57,056 nucleotides of DNA from Clostridiales bacterium UBA4706 (GTDB lineage: Bacteria; Bacillota; Clostridia; Oscillospirales; Oscillospiraceae). The notes below the pieces were generated by a model. It saw only the letters and a program-made list of their open reading frames with translations. It did no database searches and was not told the origin of the DNA. The stretch is from assembly GCA_002404605.1 (NCBI GenBank), contig DHKA01000080.1, positions 1 to 57,056 of the forward strand. Direction: 5' to 3'. Positions 1 to 7,427 of the stretch are shown here, piece by piece; within the stretch, counting starts at the first letter, position 1, and the number at the start of each line of letters is the position of its first letter. A program made the position numbers and the translations under genes.

Positions 1-15
1 TTACATCACAATGTT

Positions 16-423
16 TCAAACTTCAACCTTCACATTCTCTATGCCGTGCTTCTCAAACTCGGCAAAGTACTCTTCCATGCGCGCGTTCAGCTCTTCCGCG
101 TCGTCCTGGCTGATCTGCTCGGCGCTCATATCGCGCCGCGCGAGCTCCTCAGCCAGAATGTCGTAGAAAACGGCGTCCTCATAGTCGGCGATCGCCTCGT
201 GGATGCCGCCTTCCTCGTACGCGCGGGAGGGGTACGAGTGGCCGCGCCAGCGCTGAACGAGCGCGCGCATCCCGTGCTCCGGGCAGAGCGAAAAGAGTTT
301 TTCCTCGAGATTGTCATAGTCCTCAAACCGGTCGTCGTCCCGGCAGGAATTGAGGATCCAGTTCCCGATGTACACCATGTCCAGAAGCCGCCGGAATTCT
401 TTTTCCGTCAGTTCAAGCTGCAT
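16..423 (-). CDS. Small acidic hypothetical protein
   Basis: A 135-residue acidic, soluble protein that I do not recognise. The start is the ATG at 423, which has GAGGAG about nine bases upstream; the frame stays open 13 codons further but without a ribosome site. The protein begins MQLELTEKEF and is rich in Glu and Asp, with two Cys (near residues 26 and 41) too far apart for an obvious metal site. There is no signal peptide or membrane segment. It is transcribed away from the DUF1934 gene, and the 156 bp between their starts would hold both promoters. Function unknown; reality as a gene is supported by length, the ribosome site and lack of a competing frame. Confidence 0.6.
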   Translation of the reverse strand: MQLELTEKEFRRLLDMVYIGNWILNSCRDDDRFEDYDNLEEKLFSLCPEHGMRALVQRWRGHSYPSRAYEEGGIHEAIADYEDAVFYDILAEELARRDMSAEQISQDDAEELNARMEEYFAEFEKHGIENVKVEV

Positions 424-579
424 TACGATCCACTCCTCTCTGTGAACGCACATTGACATCATATTATAACAAGAGATCCGGAAAATTGCTATACAATTTT
501 TCGCTTGTCATCGGAGACGTTTTCGCATATAATCTATAAACCAAATGCCGGGGAGACCGGCGTGTCGGGAGTGAATGTC

Positions 580-1038
580 ATGCGAATGAAAGACGTTATC
601 ATATCGGTCACCGGCGTGCAGCAGGGCGTAAACGGCCCCGACGCTATGGAGCTCGTCACGGCCGGACAGTACGGCCAGGACGAGAAGGAAACGCTGCTCA
701 CCTGGCAGGAGAGCGAGCTCACCGGCATGGAGGGGACGAAAACGTCGCTTCGCGTGCAGCCGCGCGGCGTTGTGCTCTCGCGCGAGGGGACGCTCAACAC
801 CCGCATGGAGTTTGAAGAGGGGCGCAAGCGCTACTTCCTGTACGAAACGCCGTTCGGCTCGGCGACGATGGGGCTGAACACCCGGCGCATCGTCAACCGC
901 CTCGGTGCGCACGGCGGCGAGATCGAGATCGACTACAGCGTGGATATGGACGATACGGTCGTTGGCCGCAACCGGTTTTTCATCCGCGTGCAGGAGCCGC
1001 GGCCGAGCCATATCAGTGATGTGACGTATCCCAATTAA
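580..1038 (+). CDS. DUF1934 domain protein
   Basis: A 152-residue protein matching the DUF1934 family (YwiB-like, a small calycin-type beta-barrel). Visible family traits are the opening strand MKDVIISVTGVQ, alternating hydrophobic strands through the middle, and the closing segment GGEIEIDYSVDMDDTVVGRN. The ATG at 580 is chosen because GGGAGTG lies six bases upstream; an in-frame GTG at 571 and longer starts lack a site. No signal peptide or membrane helix. In other Firmicutes this family sits beside argS or rpoE-type genes, but here it stands alone before a repeat element. The molecular role is not established. Confidence 0.8.
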   Translation: MRMKDVIISVTGVQQGVNGPDAMELVTAGQYGQDEKETLLTWQESELTGMEGTKTSLRVQPRGVVLSREGTLNTRMEFEEGRKRYFLYETPFGSATMGLNTRRIVNRLGAHGGEIEIDYSVDMDDTVVGRNRFFIRVQEPRPSHISDVTYPN

Positions 1039-1052
1039 TTTTCCTTATAAAG

Positions 1053-1173
1053 CCTCCCTTGCGCAAAGGGAGGTGGCAAACCCGAAGGGGTTGACGGCGG
1101 GATTGTCGTTTTCCAAAGACTACAATCCCCAGTCTCGCCTTCAGCGAGCCAGCCCCCTTTACACAAGGGGGTC
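1053..1173. repeat. Full-length palindromic intergenic repeat
   Basis: A roughly 120-bp imperfect inverted repeat. The left arm has its own hairpin (CTCCCTTGCGCAAAGGGAG), then TGGC, a variable part and GGGATTGT. The right arm is the same pattern inverted: ACAATCCC, a variable part, then GCCAGCCCCCTTTACACAAGGGGG. A single arm of the same pattern recurs at 8513-8566. It lies between DUF1934 and the 3' end of spmB and could act as a terminator for both. It looks like a non-autonomous repeat family seen between genes of related gut Clostridia. Confidence 0.75.
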
Positions 1174-1182
1174 TTTTATTTT

Positions 1183-1704
1183 TTACAGATGCAGCACATT
1201 GACGCAGAACGCCGCGGCGAGGAAGCCCGCGAGATCAGCGCAGAGCGCCGCAGGGACGGCGTGGCGCGTTTTGCGCACGCCCGCCGCGCCGAAGTAGACG
1301 GAGAGAACGTAAAACGTTGTCTCCGTCGAGCCGAGCATGACCGCTGCGGTGCGTCCGGCGGAGGAGTCTGCGCCGCACGCGGTGAAAATATCCCCGGCCA
1401 CGGCAAGCGCGCCGCTGCCGCTCATCGGGCGCAGCAGTATGAGCGGCACGGTTTCCGGCGGAATACCAAGAAAGGAGAGCGCAGGCCGCAGCAGCGCCGT
1501 GAATGCGTCGATCGCGCCCGAGGCGCGCAGCGCTCCGACCGCCGGGAGCAGACACACGAGCACCGGCGCAATGCGCCCCACCGTCCGCAGCCCTTTGAGA
1601 GCGCCGTCAGTGAGCGCGGAGAAAACGTCCGTTCCGCGAAAGAGCGCGTACCCGCCGATGCCCACGGCGAGCAGCGCGGGGAGCAGCTGGAAGAGCGTTT
1701 TCAC
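1183..1704 (-). CDS. spmB: Spore maturation protein B
   Basis: A 173-residue membrane protein of the nucleoside-recognition/gate family, close to the usual SpmB length of about 178. It starts at a GTG (1704) that overlaps the stop of spmA as GTGA, so the two are translationally coupled. Longer in-frame starts would run inside spmA and give a basic, non-family N-terminus. Visible: an N-terminal helix (LFQLLPALLAVGIGGYALF), a central gate segment around PMSGSGALAVAGDIF and a C-terminal helix. SpmA and SpmB are needed for dehydration of the spore core during sporulation; in Bacillus they are expressed in the mother cell line, which is family knowledge and not visible here. Confidence 0.9.
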   Translation of the reverse strand: MKTLFQLLPALLAVGIGGYALFRGTDVFSALTDGALKGLRTVGRIAPVLVCLLPAVGALRASGAIDAFTALLRPALSFLGIPPETVPLILLRPMSGSGALAVAGDIFTACGADSSAGRTAAVMLGSTETTFYVLSVYFGAAGVRKTRHAVPAALCADLAGFLAAAFCVNVLHL

Positions 1705-2276
1705 GGCGCTCTCCGGAAAAGCCGCTCGGCGAGCAGTCCCGCGGCTACGCCCGCCGCGGACGATATCCACACTGCGGGCAGAATGTCGAACGCATTTTCC
1801 GCGCCGCAGGCCGAGCGCAGCGCCGCGGCGGTCGTCGGGAGAAGCTGAATGGACGCGGTGTTTAGCACGACGAGACGGCATAGCTCGTTGGATGCCGCCT
1901 CTCCGCCGGAGCGCTCGTGCAGCCGCTGCGCCGCGCGGATCCCGGCGGGCGTGGCGGCGTTGCCGAGCCCGAGCAGGTTTGCGCTCATGTTGCAGGAAAG
2001 CTCTCCGGCCAGCTCCGGGTCATTCCGGGACGAGGGAAACAGCCGCCCCAGCACCGGGCGCAGCGCGCGGGAGAGCTTTTCGGTCAGCCCTGAGTGCTCC
2101 ATGACCTCGAGAAGGGCGCTGTAGAAGATCATCGGCCCGGCGAGCGAGAGCGTGAGCTCCACGGCGCTCTGCGCACCCTGCACCGCCGCCGCGCCGACAG
2201 CACCCGCCGAGCCGGTGAGCGCACCGAAAACGACCGACACAAAAAGAAGAATGACCCAGACATATGACATAGCCAT
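1701..2276 (-). CDS. spmA: Spore maturation protein A
   Basis: A 191-residue integral membrane protein matching SpmA (usual length near 196). The ATG at 2276 gives the typical opening MAMSYVWVILLFVSVVFG; the frame is open upstream, but that extension is basic and unlike the family. Conserved gate features include ELSCNMSANLLGLGNAATP and the run LVVLNTASIQLLPTTAAALR. It is the first gene of a two-gene operon with spmB. It works with SpmB in spore-core dehydration and heat resistance. It is divergent from the abrB-like gene, and the shared upstream region holds a Spo0A-box-like sequence at 2360-2366. Confidence 0.92.
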   Translation of the reverse strand: MAMSYVWVILLFVSVVFGALTGSAGAVGAAAVQGAQSAVELTLSLAGPMIFYSALLEVMEHSGLTEKLSRALRPVLGRLFPSSRNDPELAGELSCNMSANLLGLGNAATPAGIRAAQRLHERSGGEAASNELCRLVVLNTASIQLLPTTAAALRSACGAENAFDILPAVWISSAAGVAAGLLAERLFRRAP

Positions 2277-2356
2277 GAAGAGACCTCGCAAGGAAAAAAA
2301 TACCAATAAAAATCGGGGCGGTTGCATCTTGCAATTTCGTATCGGCCAGTATAAAA

Positions 2357-2370
2357 TTTTGTCGAAAAGA
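2357..2370 (+). promoter_or_regulatory. Candidate Spo0A box upstream of abrB-like gene
   Basis: The sequence TTTTGTCGAAAAGA contains TGTCGAA (2360-2366), the core of the Spo0A binding site, within the longer match TTGTCGAAAA. It sits about 32 bases before the abrB-like ATG and just downstream of a TATAAA -10-like hexamer at 2350-2355. In Bacillus, abrB is repressed by phosphorylated Spo0A bound at sites downstream of its promoters. The placement is therefore what that regulation would predict, but binding is inferred. Confidence 0.45.
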
Positions 2371-2397
2371 GTATTTTGATAAGGGGTGTACGGATCT

Positions 2398-2646
2398 ATG
2401 AAATCAACGGGGATCGTCCGCCGGATCGACGATCTGGGACGAGTGGTACTGCCGGTAGAGCTGCGCCGGACATTGAATCTGGAGGTGCGCGATCCGGTGG
2501 AAATATTCATCGAGGGCGACGCCATCGTCCTCCGGAAGTATGACGCCGCGTGCCTGTTCTGCGGCGCGACGCGCGAACTTCTCTCCTACCGGGGAAAGCA
2601 GATCTGCCGGAGCTGCCTGCAACGGCTGCGGGACGAAACAAAATAA
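2398..2646 (+). CDS. AbrB-family transition-state regulator
   Basis: An 82-residue DNA-binding protein with the swapped-hairpin AbrB fold. The N-terminal half (MKSTGIVRRIDDLGRVVLP, then VELRRTL) matches AbrB/Abh closely. The C-terminal part differs from Bacillus AbrB: it carries Cys52, Cys55, Cys70 and Cys73 as two CxxC pairs, a likely small zinc knuckle. The ATG at 2398 is used, with AAGGGGTG upstream; a GTG at 2386 overlaps that site. AbrB proteins repress stationary-phase genes during growth. The gene is single, ends in a strong terminator, and has a Spo0A-box-like site in its leader. It could equally be a SpoVT-like paralogue, but the N-terminus favours AbrB. Confidence 0.85.
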   Translation: MKSTGIVRRIDDLGRVVLPVELRRTLNLEVRDPVEIFIEGDAIVLRKYDAACLFCGATRELLSYRGKQICRSCLQRLRDETK

Positions 2647-2651
2647 AATGA

Positions 2652-2688
2652 GCTGCCGCATACAAAGCATATGCGGCAGCCCTTTTTT
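2652..2688 (+). terminator. Rho-independent terminator after abrB-like gene
   Basis: A perfect 11-bp stem, GCTGCCGCATA paired with TATGCGGCAGC over a 7-base loop, followed by CCTTTTTT. It ends the abrB-like transcript and also lies just past the 3' end of the convergent lipid-kinase gene. Confidence 0.85.
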
Positions 2689-2694
2689 ATTATG

Positions 2695-3593
2695 TTATGC
2701 GTTTGCGGCTCCGACCGGCGCTTCCGCGAAGGCCGCGGCGCGGTAGGCCGTCACATCGGGGACGGTCTCGCCGTCGATCTGCAGCGGGGCGGGGCGGTCA
2801 AACTCCACAGTGATCTCCCGCCCGGTCAGCACCTCGACCACATCCGTATGCCGGATGTGCTCTCCCTTGAAGACGGACGGAAACACGGCAAGCGCCTTCA
2901 GCTTGCTGCGGCTTCGGAACACCATCACGGAAAGCAGCCGCGGCTGCGCGAGACGGTTTTGCTGCGGCGTCGGGATCATGCCGCCGCCGTAATACCGCCC
3001 GTGCATCGTGGGAGCGAGCCATACGTGCTCGTAGGCGTGCTTCACGCCGTCCACCGTGACAACGGCGGAAGTCGGCTTATAGAAGTCGGCTTATAGTGGA
3101 ACAGAAGTCCCTTTACGGCGATGGAGGTATAATTTACCGGGTTCGTTGACGTTTCCCGCTGGCGGTCGCCCACCAGACAGCAGTACCCGTCGATGACGTA
3201 GCCGATGCCGTTGAGAAAATACCGGCGCTCGCCGTTCACGTACACCGACGGAAGCTCCGTTAGGTACCGGTCGATGCACCGGGGCGCGTCGCCCGTCTTT
3301 CCGCCGATATCGGTGAAAAAGTCGTTGCCGCTGCCGGTGGCAAAGTAATAGATGCTTTGGCCGGGGCAAAGCGACGCGGTGTCGTTGATGAAGCGGGTGA
3401 GCGTACCGTCGCCGCCCGCGATCACGACGCGGTCCCCGGCGGGGAGAGAAGCGAAAAATGCGCCGTAGTCTCCGATCTCCGCAATGTCGTAAAAATGCAG
3501 CTCGCCGTCGGAAAGCAGCGCGTGGAGCTTTTGCGCCGCTTCCGTGCCGCGGCCGTTTCCCGCGTGGGGGTTATACAGAACATGATAGGTCAT
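2695..3593 (-). pseudogene. Diacylglycerol/lipid kinase (YegS-like), frameshifted
   Basis: Two reading frames together encode a 294-residue lipid kinase of the DAGK catalytic family (DgkB/YegS type), which phosphorylates diacylglycerol or related lipids using ATP. The 5' frame carries the phosphate-loop-like NPHAGNGRG near residue 8 and the signature AGGDGTLTRFIND near residue 60. The 3' frame carries the C-terminal beta-sandwich (YYGGGMIPTP, then LQIDGE). They are separated by an exact 14-bp tandem duplication of GAAGTCGGCTTATA at 3068-3081 and 3082-3095. Deleting one copy joins the frames as YKPTSAVVTVDGVKH with no other change. The start overlaps the plsC stop as ATGA. It is either a recent inactivation, a reversible slipped-strand switch, or an assembly error. 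Confidence 0.85.
3068..3095. repeat. 14-bp perfect tandem duplication inside lipid-kinase gene
   Basis: GAAGTCGGCTTATA occurs twice in direct succession. Because 14 is not a multiple of three, the second copy shifts the reading frame of the minus-strand lipid-kinase gene. Loss of either copy restores one continuous protein. Confidence 0.95.
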
Positions 3594-4436
3594 ACTGCAT
3601 TCGTCTCTTTCTTCGTTGGTATGGTTTGCCGGTCCTCCAGCATTCGTGCGCGGACGATCTCACCGATCTCGCGCGTGTGCGGTCTGGCAACGGTATTGCT
3701 GTCCAGCACGTCTAGCATGTCGAACCGGACGAGCGTTCGCCTTCTTGCAAAGCGATGGGCAATTTGCTCCGTACCGGTCGTTTTTGCGATCACGATGGGA
3801 GCACCTGCGCGCTTTGCGATTTGAAAAGCGCCGCAGCGGAAGGGGAGAAGCTCCCCCCGTTTTGCTGCGCGTCCCCTCCGGATAAATGCCGATGGATACG
3901 GTGCCCTGCCGCAGCAGCTCGGCGGCCTGCCGGATCGTTTCCAGCGCTTTGCGGTTGTCCTCGCGGTCTATGGACAGGAAAAAACACTTGTGTACGAAGC
4001 TCCCTGTGATGGGAATATCGAAAATTTCCGGTTTGGCAATGTAGCCAAGCTCCGAGTGTTGGCAAACGGCAATGGCGATGAACGGGTCAAAGTTGGACCG
4101 ATGGTTGGCCGCCAGCAGAAACGGCGGAAGACCTTCCAGCTTTTCCAGCCCGGAGCATTCAATTTTGACCCGACCCAGACGCAGGATGAGCCATACCGTC
4201 TGGTTCAACAGCCAGCGGGAAACGGGATCTTTCTTCTCCACCGGCTTCGATTTATCCACCGTCAGAGAAATGAGATACAGCAGCAGAAAATAGAGCGCCG
4301 TCGCCGCGAGAAACCACCCGATCCAGACCGGGAGCGCGAGAAAGAGATCGTACCAGCGCCGCGGCAGGGAATGACGGAAAAATGTTTCAATCGTCATCGC
4401 CGCGCTGACGGCGATGAGCCCGATATAGACGGTCAT
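3590..4436 (-). pseudogene. plsC: 1-acylglycerol-3-phosphate acyltransferase (PlsC), frameshifted
   Basis: PlsC adds the second acyl chain to lysophosphatidic acid at the membrane. The N-terminal frame has two membrane helices (residues about 1-60), the catalytic NHRSNFDPF box (HX4D variant) and the YPEGTRSKTG box. After that the frame leaves the family. The expected continuation LLPFRCGAFQIAKRAGAPIV lies one frame away, through to the TGA at 3590. The shift maps to a run of six C at 3853-3858 (G on the coding strand); with five, the text reads TGELLPF as in the family and gives 281 residues. The ATG at 4436 has AGAGGGGA upstream. It is coupled to the lipid-kinase gene by an ATGA overlap. It may be true loss, phase variation, or a homopolymer sequencing error. 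Confidence 0.85.
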
Positions 4437-4592
4437 AGGAATCCCCTCTTTCGATGGATGGAGAAACTTTGTCACAGTTCATCTTAAATCGCCCTCTGAG
4501 GGGAAACCATGGCGAAAAATGTCGAACTCTTCGAATTGCGGTAAAACCGTACATAATGCGCCAATTTGCACAAATTGCCGTTTTTACGCAAA

Positions 4593-4654
4593 AATAGCCG
4601 CCCCATATGGGACGGCTATTGTAAAAGAGCGGCGCCGGTTTCCGGCGCCGCAAA
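4593..4654 (-). terminator. Double terminator after cytidylate-kinase-like gene
   Basis: Two stem-loops follow the kinase-like gene on the minus strand. The first is GCGGCGCCGG paired with CCGGCGCCGC (4629-4651). The second is AATAGCCG paired with CGGCTATT (4593-4620), followed on the minus strand by TTTTTGCG. They separate this operon from plsC, which therefore probably has its own promoter between 4437 and 4590. Confidence 0.7.
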
Positions 4655-4659
4655 GATTT

Positions 4660-5250
4660 TTAGTAGAGCGAGGCGATCACATCTACGCACTTTTCGATGC
4701 CGAGCGAGCCGGAATCGAGAATGATGTGGTAGTGGTTCATGTTGCCCCATTCGAGATCGGTGTAGAACTGATAATAGAGCGCGCGGCGCTTGTCCTTGTC
4801 GCGCAGGCGCTTCTCGGTCGGCTCCTCGGTCTCGCCGTATTTTTCCACGATGCGCTTGGCGCGCTTTTCAAAGTCGGCGTGGACGAACACCTTGAGAAGA
4901 TCGGCGGTACCGTCGAGAATAGCGTCGGCACAGCGGCCGACGATCACGCAGTTTTCCTTCTGGCCGAGCTCAAGAATGATGCGGCGCTGGATCGCCCAGA
5001 GATAGTCCTGGTTGGACGGTACGCCGAACGAGCGCACCGAGGAGAACGCCACCGCCGTCCAGCTGCTGTGGGAGGCGTATTCGCTCTCGTTGGTGATGTA
5101 TTCCTTGGAAAGTCCGCTCTCTTCGGCCAGCCGGTCGATCAGCTCATGGTCATAGCATGGGATGCCGAGCCGCTCGGCGACTTCCTTGCCGATGGTGCGT
5201 CCGCCGCTGCCAAACTCGCGTCCGATGGTGATGATGCGTTTCTTTTCCAT
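4660..5250 (-). CDS. Cytidylate kinase-like family protein
   Basis: A 196-residue P-loop protein of the cytidylate-kinase-like family common in Clostridia. The nucleotide-binding loop is GREFGSGGRTIGKEVAERLG at residues about 10-29, and an Arg-rich lid follows (EEPTEKRLRDKDKRRALYYQ region). It opens MEKKRIITIGREFGSGG and ends in an ordinary C-terminal helix. It differs from true CMP kinase (Cmk, about 220 residues) in lacking the CMP-binding insert, so its substrate is uncertain. AAGGAGG lies just upstream of the ATG at 5250. It follows rsmI on the same strand with 83 bases between them, possibly with its own promoter. A role in nucleotide phosphorylation is family inference only. Confidence 0.85.
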   Translation of the reverse strand: MEKKRIITIGREFGSGGRTIGKEVAERLGIPCYDHELIDRLAEESGLSKEYITNESEYASHSSWTAVAFSSVRSFGVPSNQDYLWAIQRRIILELGQKENCVIVGRCADAILDGTADLLKVFVHADFEKRAKRIVEKYGETEEPTEKRLRDKDKRRALYYQFYTDLEWGNMNHYHIILDSGSLGIEKCVDVIASLY

Positions 5251-5333
5251 AAAACAGCCTCCTTATAACCGGTAGGTGGTGGATTTCTGTGACAGCATTA
5301 TAGCATATTTCTTTGCCGGAGGAAAGCGAAAAA

Positions 5334-6185
5334 TTACTCTTCTGTGTTAATTTCCTTTTCGCGCACGAGCGCGGCGTGGTAAAGATCGTTGCGGCTCTGT
5401 CCCGTCTCGGCGGCGGCGCGCCTGGCTGCGTCCTTGAGCTTCATGCCCCCGGCGCGGTATTCCTCCACGAGCGCGAGCGCGTCCTCCAGCGGGAGGCGCG
5501 GCCCCTTTTCGACCGGCGCGCCGCGGACGACGAGCACGAATTCGCCGCGCGGTCTCTCGGCGCGGTATTTTTCGAGCGCCGCGCCGATCGTCGTGCGGAC
5601 GATCTCCTCGTGAAGCTTCGTGAGCTCGCGCCCGAGCGCGATGTCCCGGTCGCCGAGCACGTCGTACAGATCGCCGAGCGTTTCCACGAGCTTGTGCGGC
5701 GCTTCGTAAAGGACGATCGTCCGGTGCTCGTGCCGCAGCGATTCAAGATGCTCCTTCCGGGACTTGTTCGATGTGGAGAGAAAGCCTTCAAACGTGAACC
5801 GCTGCGTCGGCAGACCGGACATGGCGAGCGCCGTGATGACCGCGCTCGGCCCCGGCGCTGCCGAAACCGTGATGCCGTGCTCGCCGCACAGCCGTACCAG
5901 CTCTTCACCGGGGTCGGAGATCGCAGGCATGCCCGCGTCAGAGACGAGCGCGCAGCTCTCTCCACCGAGCAGCCGGGGGATAATAACGGCGGCGCTTTCC
6001 ACCTTGTTGTGCTCATAATAGCTGATGAGCGGGCGGCGGATGCCGAAGTGGTTCAAGAGCTTCAGTGTGACGCGCGTATCCTCCGCGGCGATGAAGTCCA
6101 CATTTTTCAGCGTTTCGATCGCGCGGGGGGAGAGATCGTTCAGATTGCCGATGGGCGTTCCCACCAGATATAAGGTTCCGGCCAT
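5334..6185 (-). CDS. rsmI: 16S rRNA (cytidine-1402-2'-O)-methyltransferase
   Basis: RsmI methylates the ribose of C1402 in the 16S rRNA decoding centre, using S-adenosylmethionine. The 283-residue length is normal. Family motifs are GTPIGNLNDLSPRA near residue 9, AAEDTRVTLKLLNHFGI near 33, VSDAGMPAISDPG near 78 and AAPGPSAVITALAMSGL near 107, all parts of the tetrapyrrole-methylase fold. A C-terminal helical part (LKDAARRAAAETGQSRNDLY) matches the family's small HTH-like extension. It follows the TrmN6-like gene after only five bases, the same arrangement as yabB-yazA-yabC in Bacillus, so the two are co-transcribed. Confidence 0.95.
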   Translation of the reverse strand: MAGTLYLVGTPIGNLNDLSPRAIETLKNVDFIAAEDTRVTLKLLNHFGIRRPLISYYEHNKVESAAVIIPRLLGGESCALVSDAGMPAISDPGEELVRLCGEHGITVSAAPGPSAVITALAMSGLPTQRFTFEGFLSTSNKSRKEHLESLRHEHRTIVLYEAPHKLVETLGDLYDVLGDRDIALGRELTKLHEEIVRTTIGAALEKYRAERPRGEFVLVVRGAPVEKGPRLPLEDALALVEEYRAGGMKLKDAARRAAAETGQSRNDLYHAALVREKEINTEE

Positions 6186-6190
6186 AAAGA

Positions 6191-6898
6191 TTATGCCTCC
6201 CAGTGGCAGATTTTCCGGTATTCTTCGGTTTCGCGGCCGTCGGCGCCGCGCAGCAGGACGTTTTCGCGGCGGATATCGACCTCGTCTGCGCCCTTCACGG
6301 CTTCCATGAGAAAAATAGGTGCGCGCTTTCCCGGCGCGGAGAAAACGTCCCTGCGGCGCACCGGCGTGAGATGGGCCCGCCGCAGCGCCGCGAGAATCTC
6401 AATCTCCCGCGGCAAGCGGTGGACAAGAAAGAATTGCCCGCCGGGTTTGAGATACCGCGCGGCGGCAGAGCAGAGCTCCCAAACGGTCGCGCTTTCGGTA
6501 CGTTGTGCGGCGCGCTCCGCGTCGGGCGAGACGGCGCCGCGTCCCGCCGGAAAATACGGCGGATTCGATACGATAAAATCGAGACTTTCGCTCTCGAACG
6601 GCGCGCTCCGGTAATCGGCGCAGACGACATCGCCGCGCTCTTCGAGCGCAAAGGCGCGCAGATTCTCCCGTGCGCTCGCCGCGGCGCTCTCGCGCAGCTC
6701 AATGCCCGTCATATGCCGGGCACCGTCTCCCAGCAGCAAAAGAAGCAGAAGTATCCCGCTGCCGCAGCCGAGGTCTGCGCCATATATCCCGCGGGCATCT
6801 CCGGCAAAATCGGCAAGCAGCAGCGCGTCCGTTCCGGCTCTCTCGCCGGTAAAAAGATCCCAGTCCATGTGTTCATTATAAAATAAATACGGCGGCAT
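6191..6898 (-). CDS. tRNA1(Val) adenine-N6-methyltransferase-like protein
   Basis: A Rossmann-fold methyltransferase of the TrmN6/YabB type, 235 residues. The cofactor motif is ADLGCGSGILLL near residue 40, followed by the acidic IELRES; the catalytic adenine-methylating motif NPPYF is near residue 112. The likely target is A37 of a tRNA, by analogy with TrmN6. The start is uncertain: ATG at 6898 and ATG at 6868 (MDWDLFTGERAG) both lack a good ribosome site, and the TTATAAT between them resembles a -10 box, so a leaderless transcript beginning near 6868 is possible. It is the first gene of the pair with rsmI. Confidence 0.82.
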   Translation of the reverse strand: MPPYLFYNEHMDWDLFTGERAGTDALLLADFAGDARGIYGADLGCGSGILLLLLLLGDGARHMTGIELRESAAASARENLRAFALEERGDVVCADYRSAPFESESLDFIVSNPPYFPAGRGAVSPDAERAAQRTESATVWELCSAAARYLKPGGQFFLVHRLPREIEILAALRRAHLTPVRRRDVFSAPGKRAPIFLMEAVKGADEVDIRRENVLLRGADGRETEEYRKICHWEA

Positions 6899-6970
6899 GA
6901 CAAGCCCGAAAGGGCAGGCATACCGCCGTTGTGAGCCGCGGGAGTGGCACCTCCCGCAGCCGAAGAAGGA

Positions 6971-7138
6971 TTACTGCTCCTCGATGGCCTCGATGGGGCA
7001 GTTGCTGGCGCAGGAACCGCACTGGGCGCAGACGTCCTGGTTGATCTCGTAATGATCAGCGCCTTCGGAAATCGCGTCGCAGGGGCACACGCTCGCGCAG
7101 GTGCCGCAGGAAATGCAGCTGTCGGTAATGACGTACAT
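6971..7138 (-). CDS. 2x[4Fe-4S] ferredoxin
   Basis: A 55-residue clostridial-type ferredoxin, a low-potential electron carrier for enzymes such as the pyruvate:ferredoxin oxidoreductase at 21-25 kb. It has both cluster motifs: CISCGTCASVCPCDAI near residue 8 and CAQCGSCASNCPIEAI near residue 36, each CxxCxxCxxxCP. The ATG at 7138 (MYVITDSC) has AGGAGG spaced correctly; the in-frame extension upstream is rejected. A hairpin (6935-6960) follows the stop. It is transcribed separately from the methyltransferase operon, 72 bases beyond, and divergently from ctsR. Confidence 0.95.
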   Translation of the reverse strand: MYVITDSCISCGTCASVCPCDAISEGADHYEINQDVCAQCGSCASNCPIEAIEEQ

Positions 7139-7338
7139 GGTATGTACCTCCTCTTTTTGGGATACCCGCATTGTAACATATATCCCTTAAAATGCAACCC
7201 AAAAATTCTTCCTTGTCGGAAAATTTTCAAAAAACGAGAAAAACGGAGAAAATCAAAGAAAAATTGCGAATGAGCGAGATAGAAAAAGACAAAACGCCGC
7301 CGCCTCCGTTCCCGGCGAAATCCGGCCCATCCGGGACG

Positions 7339-7399
7339 TTGAGAATTTGACGTTCTTTGACTATTATACAGTCAAAGAAAAGGTTAAAGAAAGTCAAAG
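7339..7399 (+). promoter_or_regulatory. ctsR promoter with CtsR operator
   Basis: TTGAGA (7339-7344), a 17-base spacer and TATTAT (7362-7367) form a vegetative promoter. Over and after it lie repeats of the CtsR heptad (A/G)GTCAAA. An inverted pair CTTTGAC/GTCAAAG is at 7355-7377, and a head-to-tail pair GGTTAAA-GAA-AGTCAAA is at 7383-7399. The second pair has the canonical three-base spacing with one mismatch. CtsR, encoded just downstream, would repress its own operon here until heat or protein damage inactivates it. Confidence 0.75.
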
Positions 7400-7427
7400 A
7401 TAACATGATCGAAGAAGGGATGCCGCT

